In this document: piece by piece, positions 41,292 to 50,957 of the stretch
Layout: every line of letters starts with the position of its first letter
How positions within the stretch are numbered: position 1 is the stretch's first letter
Assembly (NCBI GenBank): GCA_951394405.1
Contig: OX596343.1
Location: forward strand, 1,302,001-1,366,000
Direction: 5' to 3'
Length of the DNA: 64,000 nucleotides
Origin: Coprinellus micaceus
Lineage: Eukaryota; Basidiomycota; Agaricomycetes; Agaricales; Psathyrellaceae
Position numbers and translations under genes: made by a program
The notes under the pieces: model-generated
Database searches by the model: none
What the model saw: only the letters and a program-made list of their open reading frames with translations
What the model was told of the DNA's origin: nothing

Positions 41292-43798
41292 GAGATGTCG
41301 TTGTTTTAACGAAGTTCTCACCCCCAGCCCCCGTTTCATTTATTCGTATTCATTCGCTATCTTCTTCCGACATCGCATCCATGTTCATACCCCCTTACAC
41401 CTCCTTACCTTGTATTAGCTTCCAAGAAGACCCACTAGACCTGTTACTCCTGCCCATTGTTCTGGTACCTCTGCAGCAGTAGTACTGTATCGTGTTTGCT
41501 TTGATACCTTAGTTCGATGTACATTCATGCCTACCCCCATTGCCATCATTTACCTACATTGACCCTTACGACTACCCGATTGAAATACTAGCATCTCTCG
41601 GCGTCGAGCGACCCACTGTATCCAACCTTGAGCTTGTTTGGAAAGGCTATCTTCGATAGAAGTCCGAGCGGTCCTCGTGGTCGAAGCTTTCCTTCTTTGG
41701 GCACACCCGCTCCAAATCGGGACGGCGCTACCTGGAGGGTTGGATTAGATGCCCGACGTACCCAGCATTACGCTGATATAATGACCCCAGGTCTCATGTG
41801 TGTCTAGCCTGTCCACTACTTCACCTTCAGGTTCCTTCGTTTAGCGAATACTCTTTTGTTTATCCCCTTCTTGAAGGGTAGTGGGCTGGATGACCCTAGA
41901 CCTTGTCTCATTTCAAGCGTAAATCGCGCTTCCCGCAGGACCATCGACCCACCCACTTTCCGTAAGCTTCCTGTTCTCCAGAGATACAACCATCTCAATT
42001 TCTTTCGAAGCACCAAGCAATACTTGGTAACTTGAAGGCCTCATGCTGATCAGGACAATGGACCTTTCCCACACCCTTCGTCTGGACCATAATCTGGGCC
42101 CGTAAGGCTTCATATCTATCTAACGAACGGTATTATACTGGGTGTCATGTTTCCATGGTGGCCTCTTTACCCGACTCCGTCTGCAGATCCCGCTGATGAC
42201 AGCGTACAATCGCGAAGTATGACGACGTAGCAATCATCCCACATGACTCGCGACGCACAGTCTCTCTTATCGAGACAGGCAATCCCACCTAGATCTCCGC
42301 AAAGTTTAGCATATCTTGGGTGCCCCGAGATTCTTACCTTGGCCCCTCCCACCCCACCGACGGAGACTTGATTTGCACCCCACCGACAGTATCTACCCGA
42401 ACGCCGGAAGAGCTGGAGGTATGTACAGAAATAGGCTGTGATATGGAGTCAAGGAAGCTCAAAAATAACTGCTCGTAATCTTCATGCGTCGGTTGTGCTG
42501 ATAACAAAGGGTAGCCGAGGCCAACTTCTATCCTCAACGGACGCCTTGCAAGCAGAACCAACCTGAAGTCCTCGAAACAACGTCGAGAACACGGGGAGGA
42601 GCCAGATAGTTGCGGGGTGCAGGTAGTAGCCCCAATGCGCCCCCGGCGACGGCCCTAGTTTCACCATCTGCTAATGGATAGCGAGGGGCCAGCGCCACCG
42701 TCGGGATGTTTTGCGTTCCGGCGTCAACACTGCTTTGGTCCCGCTGTTTGCTAAGGCTTGCTTTAGTGGCTGCCGGCATTTGAGTGGGTTCATTTTGACG
42801 AACGAGACCAACAATGTCGACTTTCAACCAACCCTTCAACGCTGCTGGTTCTATTCTGCTCTGTTTCTCTTTGAGTACTCCACGGAGTTGTCTCCGAATT
42901 CGGACCCTGGAATACCTGATATCAGGGGTGCCTCTGAGTGCCTATGGCCGGAACCGTCGTTTTCTCAGCTGGATCGCGGACACTAAGGTCTGAAAACTTG
43001 GCGAGTTCTGGTCCTCAAAGCTTCGAAAGCTCGTTGGACCTGGTGCTGGCACTTAGACCTGGCACATTGATCTACGGGTAAACCTGGTGAATCTTAGGGT
43101 GGGGCAACGTCAACTCGTGTTGCCAGCAGCTCCTGAACCCACCACTGCGTCGCACGGTCCAGTGTCCACCTCAGACATTTCGCGCCTGAATTATCTCTCG
43201 GGTACGGACACGACGGGAAAGCAAACGTGTCTTTTCGCACCATGGATGTATTTTATCGGGGTACCAGCTGGCGCTGGCGCTGTTTTTTTTTTTCGTTCCA
43301 TCTAACCCGGAGAGACTTCAGATCTAACCGGGTCCCTAGTAGTGCTGGAGTGCATCCGTCACCATGTGCGTCTCTCCTCGAAAGGATCCCACATCCCGTC
43401 TCGCCGGCACATATTGACAATCCTGACAGTGTTCTTTTGGTAGTGATGATGATACTCGATGTGGTTGTCTGATCCACTCAGCTGCCTGTTGCGCTCGAAG
43501 CGGTGGCCCACCTCTTTTGTTGTCCCACATCGCTTCCTGTGGGTTCGGCCCATTCCCGATTAGACAGCGGGACCGAACCCACCGATATGTTCAGGCGACC
43601 CATCCCACTGCTATGTATCTTAAGTGGCTATTCATGGTGGGGGCTCTAGTTCAAGTATAAAGCTCTGGATGCAAACCCATCTTTAGTCCATCACAACTCA
43701 CCTGGTTGAGTTTTCCCCCTTCCGACTTCAGGGACTAGGCATCCTTCGCACCGGCATTTCTCTTTTCTTATTTCTCTTACTATTCTTCATCACCCCCA
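41292..43798. other. 2.5-kb stretch with an unresolved minus-strand candidate
   Basis: No complete gene found. On the minus strand, 42562..42338 has an acceptor (TTCAG), an open frame with protein-like composition (LLARRPLRIEVGLGYPLL; HEDYEQLFLSFLDSISQP) and a good AG|GTAAGA donor. I could not extend it in frame; 42113..41913 and 42352..42167 have further protein-like pieces. This may be a decayed or misread gene. The right end holds the promoter of the second HMG-CoA reductase. Confidence 0.35.
43656..43662 (+). promoter_or_regulatory. TATA box of the short HMG-CoA reductase gene
   Basis: TATAAAG lies 137 bp upstream of the ATG, followed by a CT-rich leader (CTCTTTTCTTATTTCTCTTA) typical of fungal 5' UTRs. 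This supports a transcript starting just before the short coding region rather than missing upstream membrane exons. Confidence 0.55.
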
Positions 43799-45577
43799 AT
43801 GCTCCACATGATGCACGGATTCGCCCCCCGCTCAATCTTCTCCCTCGAGGATGTTGACCGCAAACTCAAGGAGGCCAAGCACGCCTTCCCCGCCGTCCAG
43901 CAATTCACACCCCCCGATTCGTCCTCAGAGAACGGCTCCAGCCCCGAGGCTGAGTACTTCCCTGAATACCCCTCCGAAGAAGTCCGTCCCCTCGACCAGT
44001 GCATCGCGATCTTCGAAAAGGGGCCTCGGCCTGCCAGCACTTCCCTCGCCCTTCTCAACGATGAAGAAATTATCCAACTTGCTAACGCCGGCAAGATTGC
44101 TCCCCATGCATTGGAGAAGCTCTTGGGCATGGACGCTCTCGATAGAGCGGTGCGGATTCGACGCGCCTTGATCTGTACGTTAATCGCTTGATTATATTGC
44201 ACCAAACACTGAGGCTTGGACTTGCAGCTCGCGCCTCGTCAACTCATACTCTCGAGTCCTCAAGCATCCCGTACGAGAGCTACGACTACGACCGGGTTCT
44301 TGGGGCCTGCTGCGAGAACGTCGTCGGCTTCATTCCTATCCCTCTCGGAGTGGCTGGCCCACTCAAGGTCGACGGCGTCAGCTATCCCATCCCCATGGCC
44401 ACGGCGGAGGGCACTCTGGTCGCATCAACATCCCGTGGCTGCAAGGCCCTCAACGCAGGCGGAGGCGTTACTACCGTCCTGACAGCCGACGGCATGACTC
44501 GCGGCCCCGCCATCGACTTCCCTTCCATCGTCCAAGGTGGGCAGGCGAAGGCCTGGATCGACTCCGAAGATGGATTCGCTACCCTACGCGCCGCCTTCGA
44601 GTCCACATCCCGCTTCGCCAAGCTCAAGAGCCTCAAGGCGGCTTTGGCTGGCCGGACACTCTACGTGCGATTCACGACGACCACCGGTGACGCAATGGGG
44701 ATGAACATGATCTCCAAAGGCACAGAGAAGGCCTTGGAGGCGTTGCAGAAGCGCTTCCCCGAGATGGTCGTCCTTGCTCTCTCAGGAAACTACTGCACCG
44801 ACAAGAAGCCCGCCGCCATCAACTGGATCGAAGGCCGCGGCAAGAGTGTCGTAGCTGAGGCCGTCATCCCTGGGCACGTCGTTAAGACAGTCCTGAAGAC
44901 CACTATCGCGGATCTCTGCAACCTCAACATTAAAAAGAACCTCATCGGTAGCGCGATGGCAGGCAGTATCGGAGGGTTCAACGCCCACGCAGCTAACATC
45001 CTCACTGCGATCTTCCTCGCCACTGGGCAGGACCCGGCTCAGAATGTGGAGAGCTCGATGTGCATGACGCTAATGGAGCCGTAAGTCCCAACCTCTCTCA
45101 GAAACTCTCATGCACCACACAGCTAATCATTCTCATTATTTCCACAGAACCAATGGCGGTGAAGATCTCTTGATGACTGTCAACATGCCTTGCATCGAGG
45201 TCGGAACAGTGGGTGGAGGCACCGTCCTCGCCCCACAGCAAGGAGTCCTCGAGATGCTCGGAGTCAAGGGGGCACACCCTAGCCAGCCCGGCAAGAACGC
45301 TCAGACGCTCGCTCGGATCATTGCCTCTGCTGTCATGGCCGGCGAGCTCTCGCTTCTGAGCGCCCTCGCTGCAGGCCATCTTATCAAGGCCCACATGGCG
45401 CACAACCGATCCCAAGTCAATACCCCTGCTTCATCCGTTCCCCCTACCCCAGGCCCCCACTCCAACCCCGTCCTCGCACAGCTTTCCCGCCAGAAGGGAA
45501 ACCGGTCGCCTTTCTCTCCTCTTACACCGCTGACTCCTTCGATGTCGCAGAGTTCGCTATCGAAGTTGAGAAAATAG
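43799..45577 (+). CDS. Catalytic-only (soluble) HMG-CoA reductase, 552 aa
   Basis: Exons 43799..44174, 44228..45080, 45148..45577, with introns at the same conserved motif boundaries as in HMG1 (before TNGGEDLL). The protein begins [20 protein letters not shown], which aligns with the HMG1 linker region just before the catalytic domain. It has no membrane helices and no sterol-sensing domain. All four catalytic residues are kept: CCENVVGF (Glu, about 154), GDAMGMNM (Asp, about 278), CTDKKPAAI (Lys, about 317), [10 protein letters not shown] (His, about 485). It is expected to make mevalonate in the cytosol. Absence of the sterol-sensing domain suggests escape from sterol-triggered ER degradation. 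Sequence is close to HMG1 but clearly diverged, so the duplication is not recent. Confidence 0.93.
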
Positions 45578-45864
45578 TCAGTACCGCATTCGTTTTCAAT
45601 ACCCTGCCTGAGTCCTTAGAAGTCGGAATTTACCTTGTTGTATTAATATGCCTACCTTGTGTATCATTGGTCTTCGTCTATCCAGCACGTCCCATGGAAA
45701 TATACGCTCGTTCCCAAGCATCTTCGCTTTCAGCTAGGAATGGTTGGCTCGAACATACAGCCCCTGATATTTGAAACGGTAATTGTGTCCTAAAGGTTCT
45801 ATCCACAGGATGATAAATAGACGACAACCCTTCCATGCTCTAAGCAATTTCAGTTCAAACCTTT

Positions 45865-48800
45865 CTACAAATCATCCTCCCAGTTGTCCACAACCGCCTC
45901 CTGCTCAACTCCCCGATCTTCAGACTGTGCGGTCTGCAAAGACGCCGCAATCGCAGCTGCCAGGTCTTCATCATCCTTCGCCCTGACCCTGGGCGCGGAC
46001 GCCCCACCAACTCTTCCAGATGATGACGGAGACGAACTCGGCCCAGCAGTCGTCGCAGCAGTGACTGATGGTGGTAGGGTCGTCCCATGCCCTGGAAGTT
46101 TCGCAGGCGTCGCCGTCCCACTGCCCCCAGAACCCCACCTCGACGACGACGAAGTGGAGGCTCCCCAACCCACCGGCCCTGTTGTCCGGCTAGGTGCGGG
46201 CGACGGCGCCTTCAAGCTCCTCAGATCCGTTAATCTCCCAAAATTGGGGGCAGGGGTTGCACTAGCCGCCAAGTGAGTGGAAAGCTTGGGGACAGGAATC
46301 CGCGTATCGATCCTCTTGATGAGTTGCACGCTCCTCTGTGGCTCCTGGTCGATGAGCTGGGTGTCCATTCGGTACACCGATGCGAGGTCGTGCACGAATT
46401 TGCGTTTCTCGGGAGGCGTGTGTGGGAGCACTTGAATCCTCTTATTCGAAGAGACAAATTCCTCAAAGGCCTGCTCCACCATGTTCAGGAAACGAGGGTT
46501 CGCGCGGGCGAAAGACGTGACGTCGTCGTTGTACATCACTTTGTCTTTGTCGCGGTTCTGCGTGTCGATACCAAGCGCCTCAGCGAGCTTGGCATTGCGC
46601 TTTGCGATGGCACACTCGTTGGTACACCTCGGCGGGGAGACTTGATGTCTGGTGGGATGTGAGGCGCTTTTCCCGCACTTGACGCTCTGCTTGATCCTCC
46701 CGCACGGGCACGTAATCGACACAATGGCCTCGCAACCCTCTGTCTCCGAGCACGCTGATGGGGCATGGCAGGGGTGTGTGCATGGGTGTTGTTCAGGGAG
46801 GCAGACTTTGCGCGACTTCCCACAGGGTGCCGAGCACGTACCGCAGTCACCTGCATGGCAAAGGCTCTCGCAGTGGTGGAACCCGCAAGACATGAGCTTC
46901 CCACAGACGGTTCCGCAGGAGACTTTATCGTTCTCGAGAGAGCACTTGGTGTTGGGCAGCTCTTTCTTGCCACAGGCACAGCGTTTGGAGGTGAGGTGAG
47001 GGCATGGGGGGCAGGTAATAGAGTCGTCGTGGCACCCATGGGGTGTCTTGGCGTGTCCACAGGGAGGCGCAGGGTGGGGACAAGGGTAGCTGCACTCGAT
47101 ACGCGTTCCACATGGAATCGGTGGCTCCAAAACGGTCCGTCCACAAGGGCAGAACATCTCCTCGAAAGAGCTCCTCAAGCATCGGGGGCAAGGACCCTTG
47201 TGATCGCGCTCCTCGCACCGGTGGTTCCCACACGAAAGGGGCTTTCCGCAGACGAGATCACATTCATGCAGCCCACCTCTCTCCTCCCCGATGCCAGGCT
47301 CCTCAGGCGCCCTCGCGCGCTTCTTGCCCTTCTTCTGTGCAGCGGCCAACGAAGCCAGAGGACAGCACACCCTCCGGCACTGGTGGCGACCGCAAGCGCG
47401 AAGCGACATACATTGGCGGTCGCAGAGAATTTCCTTCTCGACGATGTCGCCGTTGTCGTGTTTCTCGTAGAATTCGTAGCATGGGATACGGCGGGTTGAT
47501 GCTCCACATCGGCATGGCCGAGTGATCATGACCATGCAAGGAGTGCAAGCGCCGGCGTGACATTTGGCTCCGCATGGGTGAGAGCACTGGGGATGGGGTT
47601 TCGAGCAGGTTGAGGTGCAAGTGGGAATGGGCGATTCGCAGCTGGAACGAGAAGGGAAGGCGTATTGGGTCGGATACGGGGCATCGGGAGGCGCGATCGT
47701 GCCCTTTCCGCATGGACAGTGGGTGATGAGAGAGGGCGAGCGAGGGCACTGGGCGGGCTTGGATGACGGAGGATGGCACGGCTTTTCGCAAAGGTGGGTG
47801 CCACAGTCAAATGGGCTAGAAGTTCTGTCAGTCAAATATATCGGAAAATATGTTGATACGCACCGTTCGCACTTGCTATCGCAGGTGTATCTCCCAATCC
47901 AGGGATCCTCTCCCTCAACGAAGCACTCCCTAGGCACACCCGCGCCACAGTCGACCTCCTTCTCCTCCTTTCCACAGTAGCACTTTACAGTCTCCTTCTC
48001 CTCACACTTCTCGCAATCTCCTTCATGACATACAGGGTTGCACACGTGCTTCCCGCATCTAAGCTGTTTACCGCACACGTTCTTGCACGATAGATCCCTT
48101 TTGCCATTCCCGATAACATCAACGCCGCACCTGAACGACAGCGTAATATGACGTGGGCAGTAACACTGGAGCTGGGTGACAACCTGGCATGGGGGACAGG
48201 GTCCCGGATGGCAGAGCAGGGGGCACGGATGCCCACATCCACCCTCCCTTACGCGCCCACACGGCTTCCCACACGAATGAGGCGTCGACAGCCTCGTAAG
48301 CTTTGGATCGGGGGCGCTGTTGCAGAAGCACCAATACCCTGACGGCACAACCTCGCGCTTGGCCTGGCAACCGGGGCACCTCCAATCGCCGTGCCGATCG
48401 TATTCCCCTCGTGCGGTCCACGCGTCCTTCACCTCCTTCGCGCTCTTAGAGGCCCAGGCCTTGATGCATTTCGTGTGGAAGGACGTCCAACAGTAATGCA
48501 CCTGGCCTTCAGATGAGGGAGTGACGGGTGTGGAAGGTGAACACGACCAGGTTGGTTGGGCAGGGTGGATGCTCGCAAAGCAGATGGGGCAATCGGGGTA
48601 GGGCGGGGCGCTTAGGGCTCGGATAAGGGTAGAAGTGAGGTCGTCGCCTTGAGGCAGGGTGCGATATCTCTCTGAGGGCTGCTGAGGTGTAGAATCGGTT
48701 GCAGGTGTGTCCTGGGCCTGCGAGAGCTTGCCTCCGAATTTGGTATAGCGAGAGGGCCCTGGACCTGCTAACTGGCCTTTGGGCTTCTGCTTTCGAGGGA

Positions 48801-49125
48801 ATGGAGGCCTGTGGACCTTCTCGCCATCGTTGGGAGCCTGGTTTCGCTGCCGAGGCTGCTTGGGCGCGGAATCGGCGGATCCCTGGCCGGTTGGTGCTGT
48901 CGTTTGAGGTCGAGGTCGGTGCGCTTTCTTCGCTTCTAGCGGCGGGGCTTGTGAAGCATCATCCTCACCCCTCGTTGTTGGTGTCGCGGCGCCATTGTTG
49001 CGACTCTTCGGTTGCCGTCGTCGTTTAGAATTGGGGTTCGGAGCGTTGGACGTCGATCCATCCACGACGGTGGGGTTGTTCATGCACGCCTGTGAGTGGG
49101 TGGTCGAAGTAGAATTTGTCTCCAA
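45865..49125 (-). CDS. FAP1: NF-X1-type zinc-finger protein with RING and R3H domains, 1070 aa
   Basis: Homologue of NFX1 / yeast Fap1, nuclear or cytoplasmic RNA/DNA-binding factors; Fap1 competes with rapamycin for FKBP12. Exons 49125..47864 and 47815..45865. An N-terminal basic disordered region is followed by a RING-like finger (CPICFASIHP...WRCPGCQ, about 178-255), then a long array of NF-X1 fingers (repeats such as CGKPCGRVREGGCGHPCPLL) to about 860. An R3H-like domain follows (about 890-960, KRKFVHDLASVYRM). The C-terminus is Ser/Gly-rich and ends in an acidic/UIM-like stretch (DEDLAAAIAASLQTAQ). The intron at 47816..47863 is 48 nt, in frame and stop-free; removing it restores CERPFDCGTHLCEK. 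Confidence 0.92.
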   Translation of the reverse strand: METNSTSTTHSQACMNNPTVVDGSTSNAPNPNSKRRRQPKSRNNGAATPTTRGEDDASQAPPLEAKKAHRPRPQTTAPTGQGSADSAPKQPRQRNQAPNDGEKVHRPPFPRKQKPKGQLAGPGPSRYTKFGGKLSQAQDTPATDSTPQQPSERYRTLPQGDDLTSTLIRALSAPPYPDCPICFASIHPAQPTWSCSPSTPVTPSSEGQVHYCWTSFHTKCIKAWASKSAKEVKDAWTARGEYDRHGDWRCPGCQAKREVVPSGYWCFCNSAPDPKLTRLSTPHSCGKPCGRVREGGCGHPCPLLCHPGPCPPCQVVTQLQCYCPRHITLSFRCGVDVIGNGKRDLSCKNVCGKQLRCGKHVCNPVCHEGDCEKCEEKETVKCYCGKEEKEVDCGAGVPRECFVEGEDPWIGRYTCDSKCERCVSTYFPIYLTDRTSSPFDCGTHLCEKPCHPPSSKPAQCPRSPSLITHCPCGKGTIAPPDAPYPTQYAFPSRSSCESPIPTCTSTCSKPHPQCSHPCGAKCHAGACTPCMVMITRPCRCGASTRRIPCYEFYEKHDNGDIVEKEILCDRQCMSLRACGRHQCRRVCCPLASLAAAQKKGKKRARAPEEPGIGEERGGLHECDLVCGKPLSCGNHRCEERDHKGPCPRCLRSSFEEMFCPCGRTVLEPPIPCGTRIECSYPCPHPAPPCGHAKTPHGCHDDSITCPPCPHLTSKRCACGKKELPNTKCSLENDKVSCGTVCGKLMSCGFHHCESLCHAGDCGTCSAPCGKSRKVCLPEQHPCTHPCHAPSACSETEGCEAIVSITCPCGRIKQSVKCGKSASHPTRHQVSPPRCTNECAIAKRNAKLAEALGIDTQNRDKDKVMYNDDVTSFARANPRFLNMVEQAFEEFVSSNKRIQVLPHTPPEKRKFVHDLASVYRMDTQLIDQEPQRSVQLIKRIDTRIPVPKLSTHLAASATPAPNFGRLTDLRSLKAPSPAPSRTTGPVGWGASTSSSSRWGSGGSGTATPAKLPGHGTTLPPSVTAATTAGPSSSPSSSGRVGGASAPRVRAKDDEDLAAAIAASLQTAQSEDRGVEQEAVVDNWEDDL
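47816..47863 (-). other. 48-nt in-frame, stop-free intron in the NF-X1 gene
   Basis: GTGCGTATC...TTCTAG on the minus strand, 16 codons, no stop. Retention would insert 16 hydrophobic/aromatic residues inside an NF-X1 finger between CER and PFDCG. Confidence 0.8.
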
Positions 49126-50957
49126 AATTGGCGGAAGGTCGGGTAAGTAGGTAAATGTAGAACTCGAGTTCGAACTCGGAGGTGTGAGGGGGGACGGAGA
49201 CCGTTTCCGCCGGTCTCGAAGCTTTTTACCCGAGGCGCTGGGGCTGTGGCTTACTAAGGCGCTAAAAGTTCAACGGTGCCGAATCCTTGACTCAGTTCAG
49301 TATTTCAAACGAATTGACGAGTTTTCGGCAGTGTAACTTGCGGAGGGCGCTGGAAACCAGGGTCCGCAGAGCGTCTTGACGGTGACGGTGGTGGATGCAA
49401 AGTTGGGGACTCGAGGTTCTGAGATAAGATAAGGTACCAATGGATATAGTGATTAGATTAGATCCCCCGGATTCTCATCACCAATCTTCATCGCACCCGC
49501 TCTCCCCTCCTTTGTCCGAAACCACCACTACAGTCTGCATCCTTCCTTGAAAACGTAAGAAAGCATGTAAATCGCTATGGTCTCTTGATATTGACCTCCT
49601 CAGCCATGCAGGAGCCTCTGATCTTGTTTCGATTCCAATTTCACTGCCGAATAAACATGACTGTGTCCGAGTCTACATGATAAAGCTGTGTCGGCAAGTG
49701 CATCGACTCTGTCGGGAAGGTGAAGCGAATGACTCGTATTCCTTGCTCTTGGAAGTCTATGGACCCTGCGAGGGAAGGAACTGGCCCCTTTCCAGGGTCA
49801 CTTCGCAGGACCGGGTTGAAAATGTTCCCGATTTTTGGCCTTCTGACATTTAGTTTGGCATTGGCCACAAGCGGGACGAAACTACAGGAAGGATCAAGCG
49901 ATGAGGGACGATATGGCATAGAAGTCCCAGGAAAGGGATTATTGGATACACGAGGTTTGCATGCGCATCTCCTACTCTTTCGATCCCGCAACGGTGATTC
50001 CTTGCACGGATTCCGTCTGGATAGTGGCGACTCCGACGTGTTCCAGGTGTTGTAAATGGTGCGAAGCCCATTCAACACTCTATTGTGGACCGCGATTTGC
50101 TGACGTTCTTTCAATTCAGGTCAGCTGAACTGGGAAGATCATGGGTCTGTCAATGCTATTGAATGCCCGCATTCTCGAAACCCACTGGGCCTTCTCGGTT
50201 GATGTCATAACGCTTGTCATTTGTGACGAGAAACATACTGGCCAAGCCTCGAGCGGTTCCCCACATCCTCCATGAATAAATCCTCCCATGACCAAAGACT
50301 GAACTTTCTTTGCCTTTAAGGTGACCCGGATCATTCAGACCCCTTGTCTCGGTCTCGGAGCGGGCAATGTGGGCATCCGCCTCGACTTGGCCGAGCCCGC
50401 CTTTCCTGCTCTCGAATATGGGCGCCAGGTCCTCGCTCGGAATATCCTTCAAGGATGGCTAGGCAAGCCCCTTTACGTTCACCTGTCTTCCATTGGACGC
50501 AACCGACGGGAAGGTGAAGTCGGTTAATTACAGAATCACAGTGATTGCTTCAGATTCATTGTTTCTTGCGGCGCAGGGATCTCAAGACAGGCATGTTTTT
50601 GGCAACATCTTCCCTGAATATGCTGATACTTCCATCTGTCCCAAAGGGCTCTGTCTACGGACCTTTCGACCTTTCGACATACCGCAAGAACTCGAGAAGA
50701 CAAGCCAAAATCAAGCTCCCGCATCTTGACTAAGCAAGCCCGCTGAAACGCCCATACCTTCCTATCCGGGTCAAGTGGTCCAGTTTTTGGTAGGGCAGCT
50801 CCAAATCCAAACCGGAACGATCGATTCATCTTGAATACAACAACTCCACTCATGCGAAAGCACAGCTATACTCGCGCATCCTCTACCCTAACTTACCCGG
50901 TGCGCTGCGCCTTATTTCCAACCTGTGTGACGAAGGCGCCCCCATTTCCTCTTCACC
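49126..50957. other. 1.8-kb region without a supported gene
   Basis: Includes the NF-X1 promoter (GGCGCTAA at 49258-49265). Protein-like fragments occur on the minus strand at 50853-50760 (MSGVVVFKMNRSFRFGFG), 50435-50160 (FLVTNDKRYDINREGPVG) and 49860-49641 (GIRVIRFTFPTESMHLP). They could be exons of one small unidentified gene, but I could not join them in phase. Plus-strand frames here are equally unproven. Confidence 0.35.

Noticed and set aside
43277..43295. Long T run as a possible retrotransposon poly(A) tail
   Set aside because: No target-site duplication or reverse-transcriptase-like sequence nearby; an isolated homopolymer.
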